A stretch of DNA of 64,000 nucleotides from contig NZ_JAPHAV010000003.1 in assembly GCF_026241335.1 (NCBI RefSeq), forward strand, positions 227,632-291,631, written 5' to 3'. A model generated the notes under the pieces. It saw nothing but the letters and a program-made list of their open reading frames with translations, was not told the DNA's origin and made no database searches. Both the position numbers and the translations under genes were made by a program. Each line of letters begins with the position of its first letter. Positions within the stretch are counted from its first letter, which is position 1. The stretch comes from Ochrobactrum chromiisoli (GTDB taxonomy: Bacteria > Pseudomonadota > Alphaproteobacteria > Rhizobiales > Rhizobiaceae). Of this stretch, positions 40,368 to 50,559 are shown one piece after another.

Positions 40368-40410
40368 GGGACTCTCCATTTAAATCTGATGCGTGACACT
40401 TATGTAAGCA

Positions 40411-40445
40411 AAAGAAAAAGCCCGGCCAAGTCGCCGGGCTTTTAA
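40411..40445 (-). terminator. Rho-independent terminator of the DUF2059 gene
   Basis: An 11-bp stem (40416-40426 with 40433-40443). The A-rich plus-strand left flank forms the minus-strand T tract. Confidence 0.88.
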
Positions 40446-40466
40446 AATCTGCGTTACAATAAGAAA

Positions 40467-41003
40467 TTACTGCTGAGCAGGCTGTTCAGGCGTAGCCGTA
40501 GCACCTGCCTGAGCTGCGAGAACTTCTGCAACCGAAGTCGCGAGATCGCGGGCAATTCCGTTCTGCCAGATATTGGCAGCCTTAACGACTTCGCGCGTTA
40601 CAATCGGGCCTTCAGCAAGCAGCTTCTTGCCTGCTTCGGAATTGTAGAATGCGGCGATTGCTTTGAGTTCATCTTCGCTGAACGCATTTGCATAAGCGCG
40701 AGCCGATTCAGTTTCGAGATCAGCGCGGCGAGCAGCAAGCGCGAGCGCTTTGTCATCAACAGTCTTGGTGATGAGCGCTTCAAGATTTGGGTCTTTCTGA
40801 ATAAGTTCCCCCTTCAGCGCCCGTGCGGCACTCGGCAGGATCTCATCAAACTGTTCAGTCGCCTGAATGGAAGCAATTGCCGCGCGGGCAGCGTCCAGAT
40901 GCGAAGCGGAAATTTCCTGTGCTGAGGCCGCATGAACGCCTGACAGCAGGACGAGTGCGGAAAACGGTGCAATCAGACGGCGGAAGCCAGTTGCCGGGAT
41001 CAT
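40467..41003 (-). CDS. DUF2059 exported protein
   Basis: A 178-residue periplasmic protein with a signal peptide (FRRLIAPFSALVLLSGVHA, then ASAQ). The all-helical body fits DUF2059: an N-terminal SHLDAARAAIASIQATEQFD and the C-terminal FSEDELKAIAAFYNSEAGKK. Function unknown for the family. The start at codon 9 of the longer frame (41003) gives a better signal peptide and has GGAG about 10 bases upstream. Downstream of rpiA by 38 bases, so probably cotranscribed. Confidence 0.82.
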   Translation of the reverse strand: MIPATGFRRLIAPFSALVLLSGVHAASAQEISASHLDAARAAIASIQATEQFDEILPSAARALKGELIQKDPNLEALITKTVDDKALALAARRADLETESARAYANAFSEDELKAIAAFYNSEAGKKLLAEGPIVTREVVKAANIWQNGIARDLATSVAEVLAAQAGATATPEQPAQQ

Positions 41004-41041
41004 ATGGTCAGTACTCCGTTCAAACAATTCTTATAGGCGGT

Positions 41042-41755
41042 TTAAGGCCGGGTCATGGTTCGGATGCCGTCAGCGCCTGCAATGATTGCGGCCCGTGCCA
41101 GTCCGATAAAAAGTCCGTGCTCGACAACGCCCGGTATGGCGAAGAGAGCGTCAGATAGAATCTTTGGATCGGGAATGCGGCCAAAAGATGCATCCACGAT
41201 ATAATGCCCACCATCCGTTACAAATGGTGAGCCGTCTTTTAAACGCAGGACCAACGGACCTGCAAGGCCGCATTGCGAAGCAGCCAGTTCAATAGCGCGT
41301 AAAGTTGCGCCAAGTCCAAAACGATTGACTTCAATCGGCAGAGGAAAATGGCCAAGCGTCTCAACAACTTTCGACCCGTCTGCAATAACAATCATTGAGT
41401 CGGAAGCGGCAGCGACGATCTTTTCACGCAGCAATGCACCACCTCCGCCCTTGATGACTGAAAGATTAGGATCGACTTCATCAGCGCCATCGACGGTCAG
41501 GTCAAGATGCGGCGTTTCTTCCAGAGTCGTGAGTGGAACCCCCAATTCTCTGCAAAGATCAGCTGTGCGTTCCGAAGTCGGCACGCCAATGATCTTAAAG
41601 CCGGAATTTACCTTTTCTGCGAGCAGACGCACAAATTCTTCTGCCGTCGAGCCAGTTCCAATTCCCAGACGCATTCCATCTTTGACATGTGTCAATGCCT
41701 CTGTGGCAGCGGCGATTTTGAGCTTTCGTGCTTCATCCATGCCTGAAATATCCAT
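41042..41755 (-). CDS. rpiA: Ribose-5-phosphate isomerase A
   Basis: Interconverts ribose 5-phosphate and ribulose 5-phosphate. Up to 237 residues. Motifs are [13 protein letters not shown], the catalytic [20 protein letters not shown] and [11 protein letters not shown]. The first ATG may be at 41755 or 41740; the repeated MDxxGMDE-type start makes both plausible. First gene of a likely rpiA-DUF2059 operon, divergent from gph. Confidence 0.95.
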   Translation of the reverse strand: MDISGMDEARKLKIAAATEALTHVKDGMRLGIGTGSTAEEFVRLLAEKVNSGFKIIGVPTSERTADLCRELGVPLTTLEETPHLDLTVDGADEVDPNLSVIKGGGGALLREKIVAAASDSMIVIADGSKVVETLGHFPLPIEVNRFGLGATLRAIELAASQCGLAGPLVLRLKDGSPFVTDGGHYIVDASFGRIPDPKILSDALFAIPGVVEHGLFIGLARAAIIAGADGIRTMTRP

Positions 41756-41967
41756 GCCTGAATTTCTATCTTCCCATCGGATTCTTATCCGTCTCCGGCA
41801 ACGCCTCTAGCATGCGGGAGCATCGCAACAAAGCTCTCAATATGAATTATCGTTATTTTTGCGATGAACTCTTATTTCATCTCTGTCTTGAGAAGGTACG
41901 AACTTGAGCCTATCTCAAAGATCAGCTAGCACTGCATCAACACAGATTTTTTCCCGAAAGAAGCATC

Positions 41968-42669
41968 ATGTCCGCTGCCAACTCCAAGCCCATTATCGTT
42001 TTCGACCTCGATGGCACATTGGTTGAAACAGCGCCAGACCTTCTGGGCAGCTTGAATCACTGCCTTGCAATCTCGGGCTTGCAAACGGCTGACCATGGTC
42101 AGCTGCGCCGCTTTGTGGGACAAGGTGGCCGCGTTATGATCGAGCGCGCTTTTGCAGCGCAGCAAAAACAGCTTGATGATGCGAAGCTTGATCACCTTGT
42201 TGAAGAATTCCGCGAGCATTATGCAGCACACATGCCGGGCGACTCGGCATTTTATCCAGGCGTCCTCGAAGCCATGGATCGTTTTTCTGCGAATGGTTAC
42301 ACATTGGCGGTTTGCACCAACAAGTTTGAAACATTGTCGGTCAAGCTTTTGACTGCAATGGGTGAAGCTCATCGCTTTGCGGCAATTTGCGGTGCAGACA
42401 CATTTGCATTCCGCAAGCCAGATCCGCGCCATTTGATCGAAACAATTGCCAAGGCGGGCGGAAACCGTGATCGCGCCGTGATGGTTGGAGACAGCCGTAC
42501 AGATATTGATACGGCGAAAGCAGCCGGTATCCCTGTTGTTGCGGTAGATTTCGGTTATACTGATTTGCCGGTTCAGCATTACGAGCCAAGCCGCGTCATC
42601 TCGCATTATGATGAATTCACACTTGAAATGGCTGAGCAGCTTTTGGAAGCCGTTGCAGATAAAGTCTGA
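41968..42669 (+). CDS. gph: Phosphoglycolate phosphatase (HAD superfamily)
   Basis: Dephosphorylates 2-phosphoglycolate. 233 residues. HAD motif I FDLDGTLVETAPDLL (11-25), motif II CTNKFE, the Lys in FRKPDPRHL, and motif III MVGDSRTDIDTAKAAG. The Gph-type cap domain lies between I and II. GAAAGAAG upstream is the ribosome-binding site. The small secreted-protein gene starts 17 bases after the stop and may share its transcript. Confidence 0.9.
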   Translation: MSAANSKPIIVFDLDGTLVETAPDLLGSLNHCLAISGLQTADHGQLRRFVGQGGRVMIERAFAAQQKQLDDAKLDHLVEEFREHYAAHMPGDSAFYPGVLEAMDRFSANGYTLAVCTNKFETLSVKLLTAMGEAHRFAAICGADTFAFRKPDPRHLIETIAKAGGNRDRAVMVGDSRTDIDTAKAAGIPVVAVDFGYTDLPVQHYEPSRVISHYDEFTLEMAEQLLEAVADKV

Positions 42670-42686
42670 AACAAGGTAACGCTATT

Positions 42687-42947
42687 ATGAAGCAAATTCT
42701 TATATTTACCGCTGTTTCTTCAATAGCGTTATCAGCAAGTGCTTTTGCAAATGAGCCGTCACAGACGGGACTACCGGGCGTGAAGATGCAAAAGCCGATC
42801 GTATCGGCACCACCACCTGCACCTGAGCCCGATAGTCAGCCGGCGGGGAGTTGGAAAAATTTCCGCGTTGGCAATACTGATGTTTCGATTTCCGGCAGCG
42901 TTACCGTTGACGTGGGGAGTGGCAATAGCCGAACATCCGGGCGATAG
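42687..42947 (+). CDS. Small secreted protein, unrecognised (86 aa)
   Basis: A signal peptide (MKQILIFTAVSSIALSASAFA) precedes a Pro-rich linker (APPPAPEPDSQPAG). The end is a short beta-like segment (WKNFRVGNTDVSISGSVTVD) and a Gly/Ser-rich tail. The pattern suggests a periplasmic or surface peptide. Its stop codon (42945-42947) lies inside a dispersed repeat. No family recognised. Confidence 0.65.
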   Translation: MKQILIFTAVSSIALSASAFANEPSQTGLPGVKMQKPIVSAPPPAPEPDSQPAGSWKNFRVGNTDVSISGSVTVDVGSGNSRTSGR

Positions 42948-43049
42948 AGCATTTCGTATTTTGATTGAATCCCTGGAAAGGCTCTATCAATTTGTTACGC
43001 ATTATCCCACGCAAAACCGCTTCGCACTTTTGCTGAAAATCCTCTAGAG
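42943..43049. repeat. Dispersed intergenic hairpin repeat, most complete copy
   Basis: Left half: an 8-bp inverted repeat GATAGAGC/GCTCTATC (42943-42950 with 42981-42988) enclosing TTTTGATTGAATC. Right half: GCAAAACCGCTTCGCACTTTTGC, itself an inverted repeat with a GCAAAA/TTTTGC stem, ending in CTCTAGAG. It fills the gap between two convergent genes and contains both of their stop codons (42945-42947 and 43044-43046). Related pieces occur at 17669-17735 and near 61992-62025. The family looks like intergenic elements I recall from Brucella and Ochrobactrum genomes. Confidence 0.7.
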
Positions 43050-44540
43050 CGAAGCCCAGACGGCGGGTAATTGCTCTGGCAAATCCTCTGCAATTAGCCC
43101 ATGTCCGAAGCGTCGGCCTGCATCTGCATGGATCCAGACGGCAGCGCCTGCTGCTTCAAAGGCTGGCATTCCCTGTGAAAGCAATCCGCATACAATGCCA
43201 GCCAGCACATCGCCCGATCCCGCCGTTGCGAGAAATGGTGTGCCATTCGCATTGATAATGGCGCGCCCGTCAGGTGCTGCAATTACCGTATCCGGCCCTT
43301 TATAGATCACAATGGCATTTGCCCGTTTTGCTGCTTTGCATGCCCTATCTGGCTTTGACATTTCGTTCCCGGCTGCAATATCCGGAAAAAGACGCCGAAA
43401 CTCGCCCTCATGTGGCGTGAGAACAAGCGCCGTGTCGGTATTTCTTTGAGCTTTGAAAAGCTGTTCCGGCTGATTTTCAAAGGCCGTGATGCCGTCGGCA
43501 TCCAAAACCACGCCTTTTAGATATTCAGAGCGCCCGTTGACAGCTGTCAACAGCATCAAGGCATGATCGCGGGCAAATGACGGATTGCCGTAGCCCGGGC
43601 CAAGCACGCAGGCTGCAACCTTGCGCTCCACCAAAAAGGTTTCAACATCCTTTATATTGCGTGTCTCGCGCAGCATGATGCTCGTCAGATGGGCTGCATT
43701 GGTTAAAACTGCATCAGGTGGCGAAAGCAATGTGACAGCCCCTGCACCACTGCGCGCTGCCGCCCTTGCCGATAAACGTGCCGCACCTGTTGAATGCACA
43801 GGCCCGGAAAAAACTGCCGCATGGCCGCGACTATATTTGTGGGCATTGATTGCAAGTATGGGCAGTTGGTCCTGCCAAAGCTCCGGTGCGTTTTCAAAAG
43901 TATCTGGAGTGATGCTTTTCAGCACCGTATCGGGAATCCCAATGTCTGCCACATGAAGCACGCCACAATGCGCCCGGCCCGGCTGCAAGAGATGACCGGG
44001 TTTCTTACGGAAGAATGTCACGGTTGCGCGTGCCCAAACAGCGGTTCCCAAAACCTGCCCGTCTTTGCCGGATATGCCGCTTGGCAAATCCACAGCCAGA
44101 ACGGGAATGTTCGAAGCATTGACTGCTTCTATTGCGCTGGCTTCGGCGCCTTCCACCGCGCGCGCCAGACCTGCGCCATAAATTGCGTCGATGACGCCGA
44201 CAAAGTCTTTGGGTTCGAACGCACTGATACGCCGCACATCTCCTTTATAATAGTGGAGTGCCCTCATCGCATCGGTGTCCGGGCGGGGCTGCGCTGTTCC
44301 GAAGCAGGTAACGGCATATCCGGCCTTAGCGAGGAATTGGGCCGCAACATAGCCATCGCCACCATTGTTTCCGGGGCCACAGAGAACGGCGACCCGGCCT
44401 TTGGCAAGGAACATGCGCTGGGCTACATCTGCAACGGCACGCCCTGCTGCGAGCATCAGTGAAAAACCATCACGCGTGCCGCTTTCAATTGTCATTTTGT
44501 CTGCACGCGACATTTGTTCCGGCGTCAACAGTTCCAGCAT
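43044..44540 (-). CDS. nnr: Bifunctional NAD(P)H-hydrate epimerase / ADP-dependent dehydratase
   Basis: Repairs hydrated NAD(P)H. 498 residues. The N-terminal epimerase (about 1-210, YjeF_N) has AVLCGPGNNGGDGYVAAQFL and VDLPSGISGKDG. The C-terminal dehydratase (about 225-490, a ribokinase-like fold) has VLGPGYG, TPHEGEFRRLFPD, YKGPDTVIA and GTPFLATAGSGDVLAGIV. The fused order matches E. coli Nnr/YjeF. Its stop codon lies in the repeat at 42943-43049. It is divergent from glnB. Confidence 0.95.
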   Translation of the reverse strand: MLELLTPEQMSRADKMTIESGTRDGFSLMLAAGRAVADVAQRMFLAKGRVAVLCGPGNNGGDGYVAAQFLAKAGYAVTCFGTAQPRPDTDAMRALHYYKGDVRRISAFEPKDFVGVIDAIYGAGLARAVEGAEASAIEAVNASNIPVLAVDLPSGISGKDGQVLGTAVWARATVTFFRKKPGHLLQPGRAHCGVLHVADIGIPDTVLKSITPDTFENAPELWQDQLPILAINAHKYSRGHAAVFSGPVHSTGAARLSARAAARSGAGAVTLLSPPDAVLTNAAHLTSIMLRETRNIKDVETFLVERKVAACVLGPGYGNPSFARDHALMLLTAVNGRSEYLKGVVLDADGITAFENQPEQLFKAQRNTDTALVLTPHEGEFRRLFPDIAAGNEMSKPDRACKAAKRANAIVIYKGPDTVIAAPDGRAIINANGTPFLATAGSGDVLAGIVCGLLSQGMPAFEAAGAAVWIHADAGRRFGHGLIAEDLPEQLPAVWASL

Positions 44541-45279
<739 letters not shown>

Positions 45280-45323
45280 TAAAACCAGCCTACCGAACAT
45301 CGTCGTGCAAACAGGATATTAAA

Positions 45324-46733
45324 ATGACGACTGCCAATGACATTCTGAAACAGATCAAAGATAACGACATTAAGTTTGTCGACCTCCGCTTCACAGACCC
45401 TAAGGGCAAACTGCAGCACGTTACGATGGATATCGGCCTCGTCGACGAAGACATGTTCGTTGATGGCGTTATGTTCGACGGCTCATCGATTGCTGGCTGG
45501 AAGGCCATCAACGAATCCGACATGGTTCTCATGCCAGATCCGGAAACCGCTCACATTGATCCATTCTTCGCTCAGTCCACGCTGGTCATTCTCTGCGACA
45601 TTCTTGATCCGGTTTCGGGTGAAGCTTATGGCCGCGATCCACGCACGACTGCAAAGAAGGCCGAAGCCTACATGAAGTCGCTCGGCATCGGTGACACTGT
45701 TTATGTTGGCCCAGAAGCTGAATTCTTCGTATTCGATGATGTGAAGTACAAGGTTGATCCATTCAACACAGGCTTCAAGCTCGACTCAACCGAGCTGCCA
45801 TCGAACGATGACACCGATTACGAAACCGGCAATCTCGGCCACCGTCCACGCGTCAAGGGTGGTTACTTCCCTGTTCCGCCAATCGACAGCGCGCAGGACA
45901 TGCGTTCGGAAATGCTCACCGTTCTGACGGAAATGGGCGTAACCGTTGAAAAGCATCACCACGAAGTGGCGTCCGCTCAGCACGAACTGGGTGTCAAGTT
46001 CGACACGCTCGTTCGCAACGCCGACAAGATGCAGATCTACAAGTATGTTGTGCATCAGGTTGCTAATGCCTACGGCAAGACCGCAACGTTTATGCCAAAG
46101 CCAGTCTTCGGTGACAACGGCTCGGGTATGCACGTCCACTTCTCGATTTGGAAAGATGGCAAGCCAACCTTCGCGGGCAATGAATATGCCGGCCTTTCGG
46201 AAAACTGCCTGTTCTTTATCGGTGGCGTTATCAAGCACGCAAAGGCCGTGAACGCATTCACCAACCCATCGACCAACTCCTACAAGCGTCTGGTCCCGGG
46301 TTATGAAGCACCAGTTCTGCTGGCTTACTCGGCTCGCAACCGTTCGGCTTCCTGCCGTATTCCTTTCGGCTCGTCGCCGAAGTCGAAGCGCCTTGAAGTT
46401 CGCTTCCCTGATCCGGCAGCAAACCCATATCTCTGCTTTGCAGCGCTGCTGATGGCTGGTCTTGACGGTATCAAGAACAAGATCCATCCAGGTCAGGCGA
46501 TGGACAAGGATCTTTATGATCTTCCTGCAAAGGAGCTCAAGAAGATCCCAACCGTTTGTGGTTCGCTTCGTGAAGCGCTTCAGTCCCTCGACAAGGATCG
46601 TGAGTTCCTGAAGGCTGGCGGTGTATTCGAAGACGATCAGATCGACAGCTTCATCGAACTCAAGATGGCGGAAGTGATGCGTTATGAAACAACGCCGCAT
46701 CCAATCGAGTTCGACATGTACTACTCGGTTTAA
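45324..46733 (+). CDS. glnA: Type I glutamine synthetase
   Basis: Condenses glutamate and ammonia with ATP; dodecamer. 469 residues. Signatures are [18 protein letters not shown], the metal-binding [23 protein letters not shown], the [17 protein letters not shown] loop and [20 protein letters not shown]. The adenylylation site is Tyr398 in DKDLYDLPA, equivalent to Tyr397 of the enteric enzyme, so it is under GlnE/PII control. AGGA lies about 8 bases upstream of the ATG. Confidence 0.98.
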   Translation: MTTANDILKQIKDNDIKFVDLRFTDPKGKLQHVTMDIGLVDEDMFVDGVMFDGSSIAGWKAINESDMVLMPDPETAHIDPFFAQSTLVILCDILDPVSGEAYGRDPRTTAKKAEAYMKSLGIGDTVYVGPEAEFFVFDDVKYKVDPFNTGFKLDSTELPSNDDTDYETGNLGHRPRVKGGYFPVPPIDSAQDMRSEMLTVLTEMGVTVEKHHHEVASAQHELGVKFDTLVRNADKMQIYKYVVHQVANAYGKTATFMPKPVFGDNGSGMHVHFSIWKDGKPTFAGNEYAGLSENCLFFIGGVIKHAKAVNAFTNPSTNSYKRLVPGYEAPVLLAYSARNRSASCRIPFGSSPKSKRLEVRFPDPAANPYLCFAALLMAGLDGIKNKIHPGQAMDKDLYDLPAKELKKIPTVCGSLREALQSLDKDREFLKAGGVFEDDQIDSFIELKMAEVMRYETTPHPIEFDMYYSV

Positions 46734-46818
46734 TCAGGATTGCGGGTGGCAATGAACAATTGCCACTCACTCCGGTTAAGGCCATTACCGAGGGGAACGA
46801 CGTGCCAGAAGGTGCGCG

Positions 46819-46852
46819 AAAGAAAACCCGGCGAAAGCCGGGTTTTCTTTTA
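46819..46852. terminator. Bidirectional terminator between glnA and atp12
   Basis: A perfect 14-bp stem (46819-46832 with 46837-46850) with a GAAA loop. One arm is T-rich and the other A-rich, so it can end transcripts from both convergent genes. Confidence 0.9.
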
Positions 46853-46887
46853 CAATCAGTATATTATAGTTATCAGTTAAATAATAA

Positions 46888-47670
46888 CTAGAGCGCTTGC
46901 AAGACGCGGGCAGCAACCAATATTTCGCTCTCACGCGTTGTACGGCGTGCGCGCGCTTCAGCATCCTCACCCCAATGCTCAATGGTCCAGTCTTCATCAA
47001 GATGCGCGCGTTTCCAGCCATCCTCAACAGACACTTCGCCTTTGGCGATTGCCAGAGCGATCAGTGCGGAGCCGGTCAGCGTTGTCATGGTATGCAGCGA
47101 TGCCAGCGCAATCGGATTCTTGAATTCTGCAAGATGAATGCCGAAAGCTGCAATCGCTTCACGTGATTGTTCGACATGCATCACACCTTCTGCAAGTGCA
47201 AAACGGGCGCCAAGGCTTTCCGCCCAGTCGATCAGCGGGTCCCATTGCTCTGTCTGACGTGCAACAAGTTCCTTCGGGCTTGCCGCGCGATAGCAGATCA
47301 TGTCCGTTCCGGCAAAGCGCAGAATGTCTTCAAATACCGCTTGCGGGTCCTGTGCAATGCCATCAACAGCCGTATTCACCAGACGGGTCGCAGGCATTTT
47401 GGACGGGTCGATCACGTCTATCTGCGCGCGAAACTCTTCAGCGATGATTTCAGCTGCATCTGATGTTGGCAAAAGCAGCACAGCCCGTGCCGGGGTTTTG
47501 ACCGGACGACCATCAAGGTGCACGGTGAAACCGCCTTCAACTTCGGCAACCTCAGCCTTTTCATAAAAACGTTTTGGCAGTGGCGTTCGCATCAGTTCCT
47601 GCGAGCGCGCCACCGGGTCTTTCTGGGAGATTGGCATTTCAGCTTGCGGGTCGCTCAGAGTGTCGCGCAT
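46888..47670 (-). CDS. ATP12-family F1-ATPase assembly chaperone
   Basis: A 260-residue homologue of mitochondrial Atp12, which binds the alpha subunit during F1 assembly. Motifs are KRFYEKAEVAEVEGGFTVHL, LDGRPVKTPARAVLLLP, the DPSKMPATRLVNTAVDG region and WGEDAEARARR. The ATG at 47670 has GGAC about 8 bases upstream and follows the HAD gene stop by 16 bases; the longer frame to 47724 would overlap that gene. Last gene of an operon with rluC-type, DMT and HAD genes. Confidence 0.9.
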   Translation of the reverse strand: MRDTLSDPQAEMPISQKDPVARSQELMRTPLPKRFYEKAEVAEVEGGFTVHLDGRPVKTPARAVLLLPTSDAAEIIAEEFRAQIDVIDPSKMPATRLVNTAVDGIAQDPQAVFEDILRFAGTDMICYRAASPKELVARQTEQWDPLIDWAESLGARFALAEGVMHVEQSREAIAAFGIHLAEFKNPIALASLHTMTTLTGSALIALAIAKGEVSVEDGWKRAHLDEDWTIEHWGEDAEARARRTTRESEILVAARVLQAL

Positions 47671-47686
47671 AATATTGTCCGGTTCA

Positions 47687-48361
47687 TTAGAGAATAGAGG
47701 TATCCATTTCATGCAGGATTGCATGAAGTTCTTCTGGCTTGCTCAAAACGTGATGAGCGCCTGCTTCCACAAGTGAATCCGGGCGATGATAGCCCCATGA
47801 AACACCTGCGGCGCGCGCGCCTGCCGAGCGAGCCATTTGCATATCGTAGATCGCATCGCCGATCACGATTGTTCGCTCTGGTTCTATCCCCATTTCGGAA
47901 CAGGATTCAAGCACCATGGCCGGATGAGGCTTGGACGGGCAATCATCAGCGGTACGAACGATCATGAAATGATGTCCGATGCCATGGCGTTCAAAAATCG
48001 AGCGAACGCCACGCTGCGACTTGCCAGTGACAATTCCCAAAAGAAGATCATCGCGGCGGCCAAGCTCTGTCAGAAGCGGCAGGATGCCATCATAAAGTGG
48101 TTCTGCAAAACCGGGCGTCTGGCGAAGTTTTACGAAGTTTTCCTTGTAGCGCTGCGTGAGCCAGTGCGCCTGCTCATCAACTTCGCGACCAAGCAGCTGG
48201 GCAATCGCTATCGGCAGCGAAAGACCGATGATCGAATGTGTCTGCTCGATTTCAGGCGGCGTCAGTCCGGCATCAACAAAGCTTGCTGCCATGCAATGAT
48301 GGATCGTATCTCCGCTATCGACAAGTGTGCCGTCACAATCAAAGAGAACAAGTTTCATCAT
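47687..48361 (-). CDS. HAD-superfamily IA hydrolase
   Basis: A 224-residue phosphatase-like protein. Motif I is LFDCDGTLVDSG (6-17), motif II is GIVTGKSQRG, the Lys lies in DDCPSKPHPAM, and motif III is VIGDAIYDMQMARSAG. Similar to phosphoglycolate phosphatase, but gph is elsewhere in the window, so a different small phosphoester is likely. Its ATG overlaps the stop of the DMT transporter gene by four bases. Confidence 0.87.
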   Translation of the reverse strand: MMKLVLFDCDGTLVDSGDTIHHCMAASFVDAGLTPPEIEQTHSIIGLSLPIAIAQLLGREVDEQAHWLTQRYKENFVKLRQTPGFAEPLYDGILPLLTELGRRDDLLLGIVTGKSQRGVRSIFERHGIGHHFMIVRTADDCPSKPHPAMVLESCSEMGIEPERTIVIGDAIYDMQMARSAGARAAGVSWGYHRPDSLVEAGAHHVLSKPEELHAILHEMDTSIL

Positions 48362-49278
48362 GCGGCTCCGGCTTTTGCTGGGCGGTTAATAATAATGAGG
48401 CCCAGACCAATCAGGGCAAGCGCTGCAAGGATTTTCCAACCCAGTGGTTCATGAAGCAGCAATCCACTCAGCAACACGCCAAAAGCAGGCGTCAGAAAAG
48501 CAAAGTTTGATAATTTGGAAGCCGGATAGCGGCTTATCATCCAGAACCACAGCGGATAGGTCACAGCCACCACGAACATTGACTGAAACAGAAATGACAG
48601 CACCGAGAGCATATCCGGGTCGCGGATCAATGGGCCGCTGAAAAACAGCAATGGCAACGGCACGAATGCAGCCACGACCAGTTGATAGAGCAATGTCTTT
48701 TCAGGCGCAGCACTTGCAAGCTTCGACCGTTTAATGACGAGCGTGGTCATTCCCCAAAGCATACCGGAAATCAGCGCCAGCAGATCACCGTAGAGTGCAT
48801 TCGGACCCGGACGGCTGATATGGTCTGAGAACACCACGAAAACACCGATAAACGCCACACACATGCCGATGAAAGCACGCATAGACATACGCTCGCCCAA
48901 AAGAAAATGGCTGCCGATTGCCACCCAGAACGGCATGACATTCATCATCAGCGTGACGCGCCCGACGCTGGTCAGCTCCATCGCAAGGAAGATCATGACG
49001 AATTCGACGCCAAAAAGAAGGCCGGCCAGAATGCCGGGCTTCAGCGTTCCGTCACGACCGAACAGCGGAATACGCTTCCAGTAACACCAAAGAAAAACGC
49101 AGGCACCACCCAAAGCTGCACGACCTGAAGCCATGAGCATGGGATTAAAACCACGATTGCCGATCTTAATGGCAACCTGATTAAGCCCCCAAGTGAACAT
49201 GATAAACATCACGAGGGCAATTGCCAGTCCGTCGAATGACACCCTGCCCTGAACACTTCCCCCTGCCGCACCCGACAT
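48358..49278 (-). CDS. DMT-family (EamA) transporter
   Basis: A 306-residue inner-membrane protein with ten predicted transmembrane segments in two EamA repeats (about 10-150 and 160-300). Conserved features are WGLNQVAIKIGNRGFNPM, the GxxCVAFIGV helix and the C-terminal LHEPLGWKILAALALIGLGL. Substrate unknown; many relatives export amino acids or metabolites. Starts 2 bases after the pseudouridine synthase stop. Confidence 0.88.
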   Translation of the reverse strand: MSGAAGGSVQGRVSFDGLAIALVMFIMFTWGLNQVAIKIGNRGFNPMLMASGRAALGGACVFLWCYWKRIPLFGRDGTLKPGILAGLLFGVEFVMIFLAMELTSVGRVTLMMNVMPFWVAIGSHFLLGERMSMRAFIGMCVAFIGVFVVFSDHISRPGPNALYGDLLALISGMLWGMTTLVIKRSKLASAAPEKTLLYQLVVAAFVPLPLLFFSGPLIRDPDMLSVLSFLFQSMFVVAVTYPLWFWMISRYPASKLSNFAFLTPAFGVLLSGLLLHEPLGWKILAALALIGLGLIIINRPAKAGAA

Positions 49279-49280
49279 TG

Positions 49281-50261
49281 TTACTCTTCCGCGTTTGCCT
49301 CATCAAAGCCAAGCAGGTTCCACGATTGTACCATGTGCGGCGGCAGCGGTGCTGTCACATCAATGATGCCACCTGACGGGTTTGGAATGCGAATGCGGCG
49401 CGCATGAAGATGCAGCTTCTTTTGAATGCCGCCAGGGAATTCCCAGTTCTGGTCAGCTTCAAAATATTTCGGATCACCGATGATCGGATGGCCGATATGC
49501 GCCGCATGAACACGCAGCTGATGGGTGCGGCCGGTATATGGCTCCATTTCCAGCCATGTCAGATTGTTGCCGACCTTCTCTACAATCCGGTAGTAAGAGA
49601 CTGCATGATCAGAATCCGGCTCACCATGCTGGCAAACACGCATCTTATCGCCATCCGGCGTCTGATCTTTGACCAGCCAGGTTGAAATCTTGTCTTCGCG
49701 CTTGCGTGGAACACCTTTTACCAGTGCCCAATAGGTCTTCTTAGTGTCGCGTTCGCGGAATGATGCTGTCAATGCCTGTGCGGCACCACGCGTGCGCGCA
49801 ACCACCAGCACACCAGAAGTGTCACGGTCGATACGATGCACGAGGCGAGGCTTTTCACCTTTCTTATTGCGCCACGCTTCCAGCATACCATCCACGTGGC
49901 GCACAAGGCCAGAACCGCCCTGCACTGCCAGACCCGCCGGTTTGTTGAACACAAAAACCTTCGGATCTTCATAAATCAGCATCTGTTTGAGAACATCGCC
50001 ATCCTGCTGGCTGCGAATGGTTTTCGCCGTCATCGGCCCTGCGGCCTTTTCGTCGACTTCCAGCGGCGGAATGCGCACCATTTGGCCTGCCTGCAAGCGT
50101 GTATCTGACTTGGCGCGGCTGCCATCAATGCGGATCTGACCGGAGCGCAACAGTTTTTGCAGGTGCCCAAAGCCCAATCCGGGGAAATGGACCTTGAACC
50201 AGCGATCGAGCCGCATGCCCGCTTCGTCTGTGTCCACACTCTTTTGTTCAACGCCTGCCAT
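49281..50261 (-). CDS. RluC/RluD-family 23S rRNA pseudouridine synthase
   Basis: A 326-residue enzyme making pseudouridine in rRNA. An N-terminal S4 domain (about 12-75: MRLDRWFKVHFPGLGFGHLQ) precedes the catalytic domain with HRIDRDTSGVLVVART, where Asp is the nucleophile. Later conserved parts are PYTGRTHQLRVHAAHIGHPI and GDPKY. Closest to RluC by layout. First gene of the rluC-type/DMT/HAD/atp12 operon. The 298 bases to ndvA carry both promoters. Confidence 0.92.
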   Translation of the reverse strand: MAGVEQKSVDTDEAGMRLDRWFKVHFPGLGFGHLQKLLRSGQIRIDGSRAKSDTRLQAGQMVRIPPLEVDEKAAGPMTAKTIRSQQDGDVLKQMLIYEDPKVFVFNKPAGLAVQGGSGLVRHVDGMLEAWRNKKGEKPRLVHRIDRDTSGVLVVARTRGAAQALTASFRERDTKKTYWALVKGVPRKREDKISTWLVKDQTPDGDKMRVCQHGEPDSDHAVSYYRIVEKVGNNLTWLEMEPYTGRTHQLRVHAAHIGHPIIGDPKYFEADQNWEFPGGIQKKLHLHARRIRIPNPSGGIIDVTAPLPPHMVQSWNLLGFDEANAEE

Positions 50262-50559
50262 GGAAAAACCCGATCAATATTTTTTCAGCACAAGCCAGTG
50301 TGCCGCTCATTTATGTCTGTCAATAGACGCGCCAAGGGCGGATTGCTAGGCATATTTGGCAAAAATGGAATTCTCACGCTGTTAAACACCCCGCCAAGAA
50401 TATGCCAATACGCTATGAATCTTCACGCTCGGTTACATGCATTTTTAATTTATGGTCAACTATGACACCCAATTGCCACGTCTTGCCTTCATTGCATGTT
50501 GATAGAATAACGGGACTGCACCATTTAGTCCCTTGAAATAGAACGGCGGGAGTCCCACG

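Noticed and set aside
45786..46700. A 304-codon minus-strand frame inside glnA
   Set aside because: Antisense of a highly conserved gene with strong codon bias; the product resembles nothing.
50512..50532. Small GGGACT/AGTCCC hairpin before ndvA as a regulatory element
   Set aside because: Only 6 bp with a 9-base loop; not enough to call a riboswitch or attenuator.
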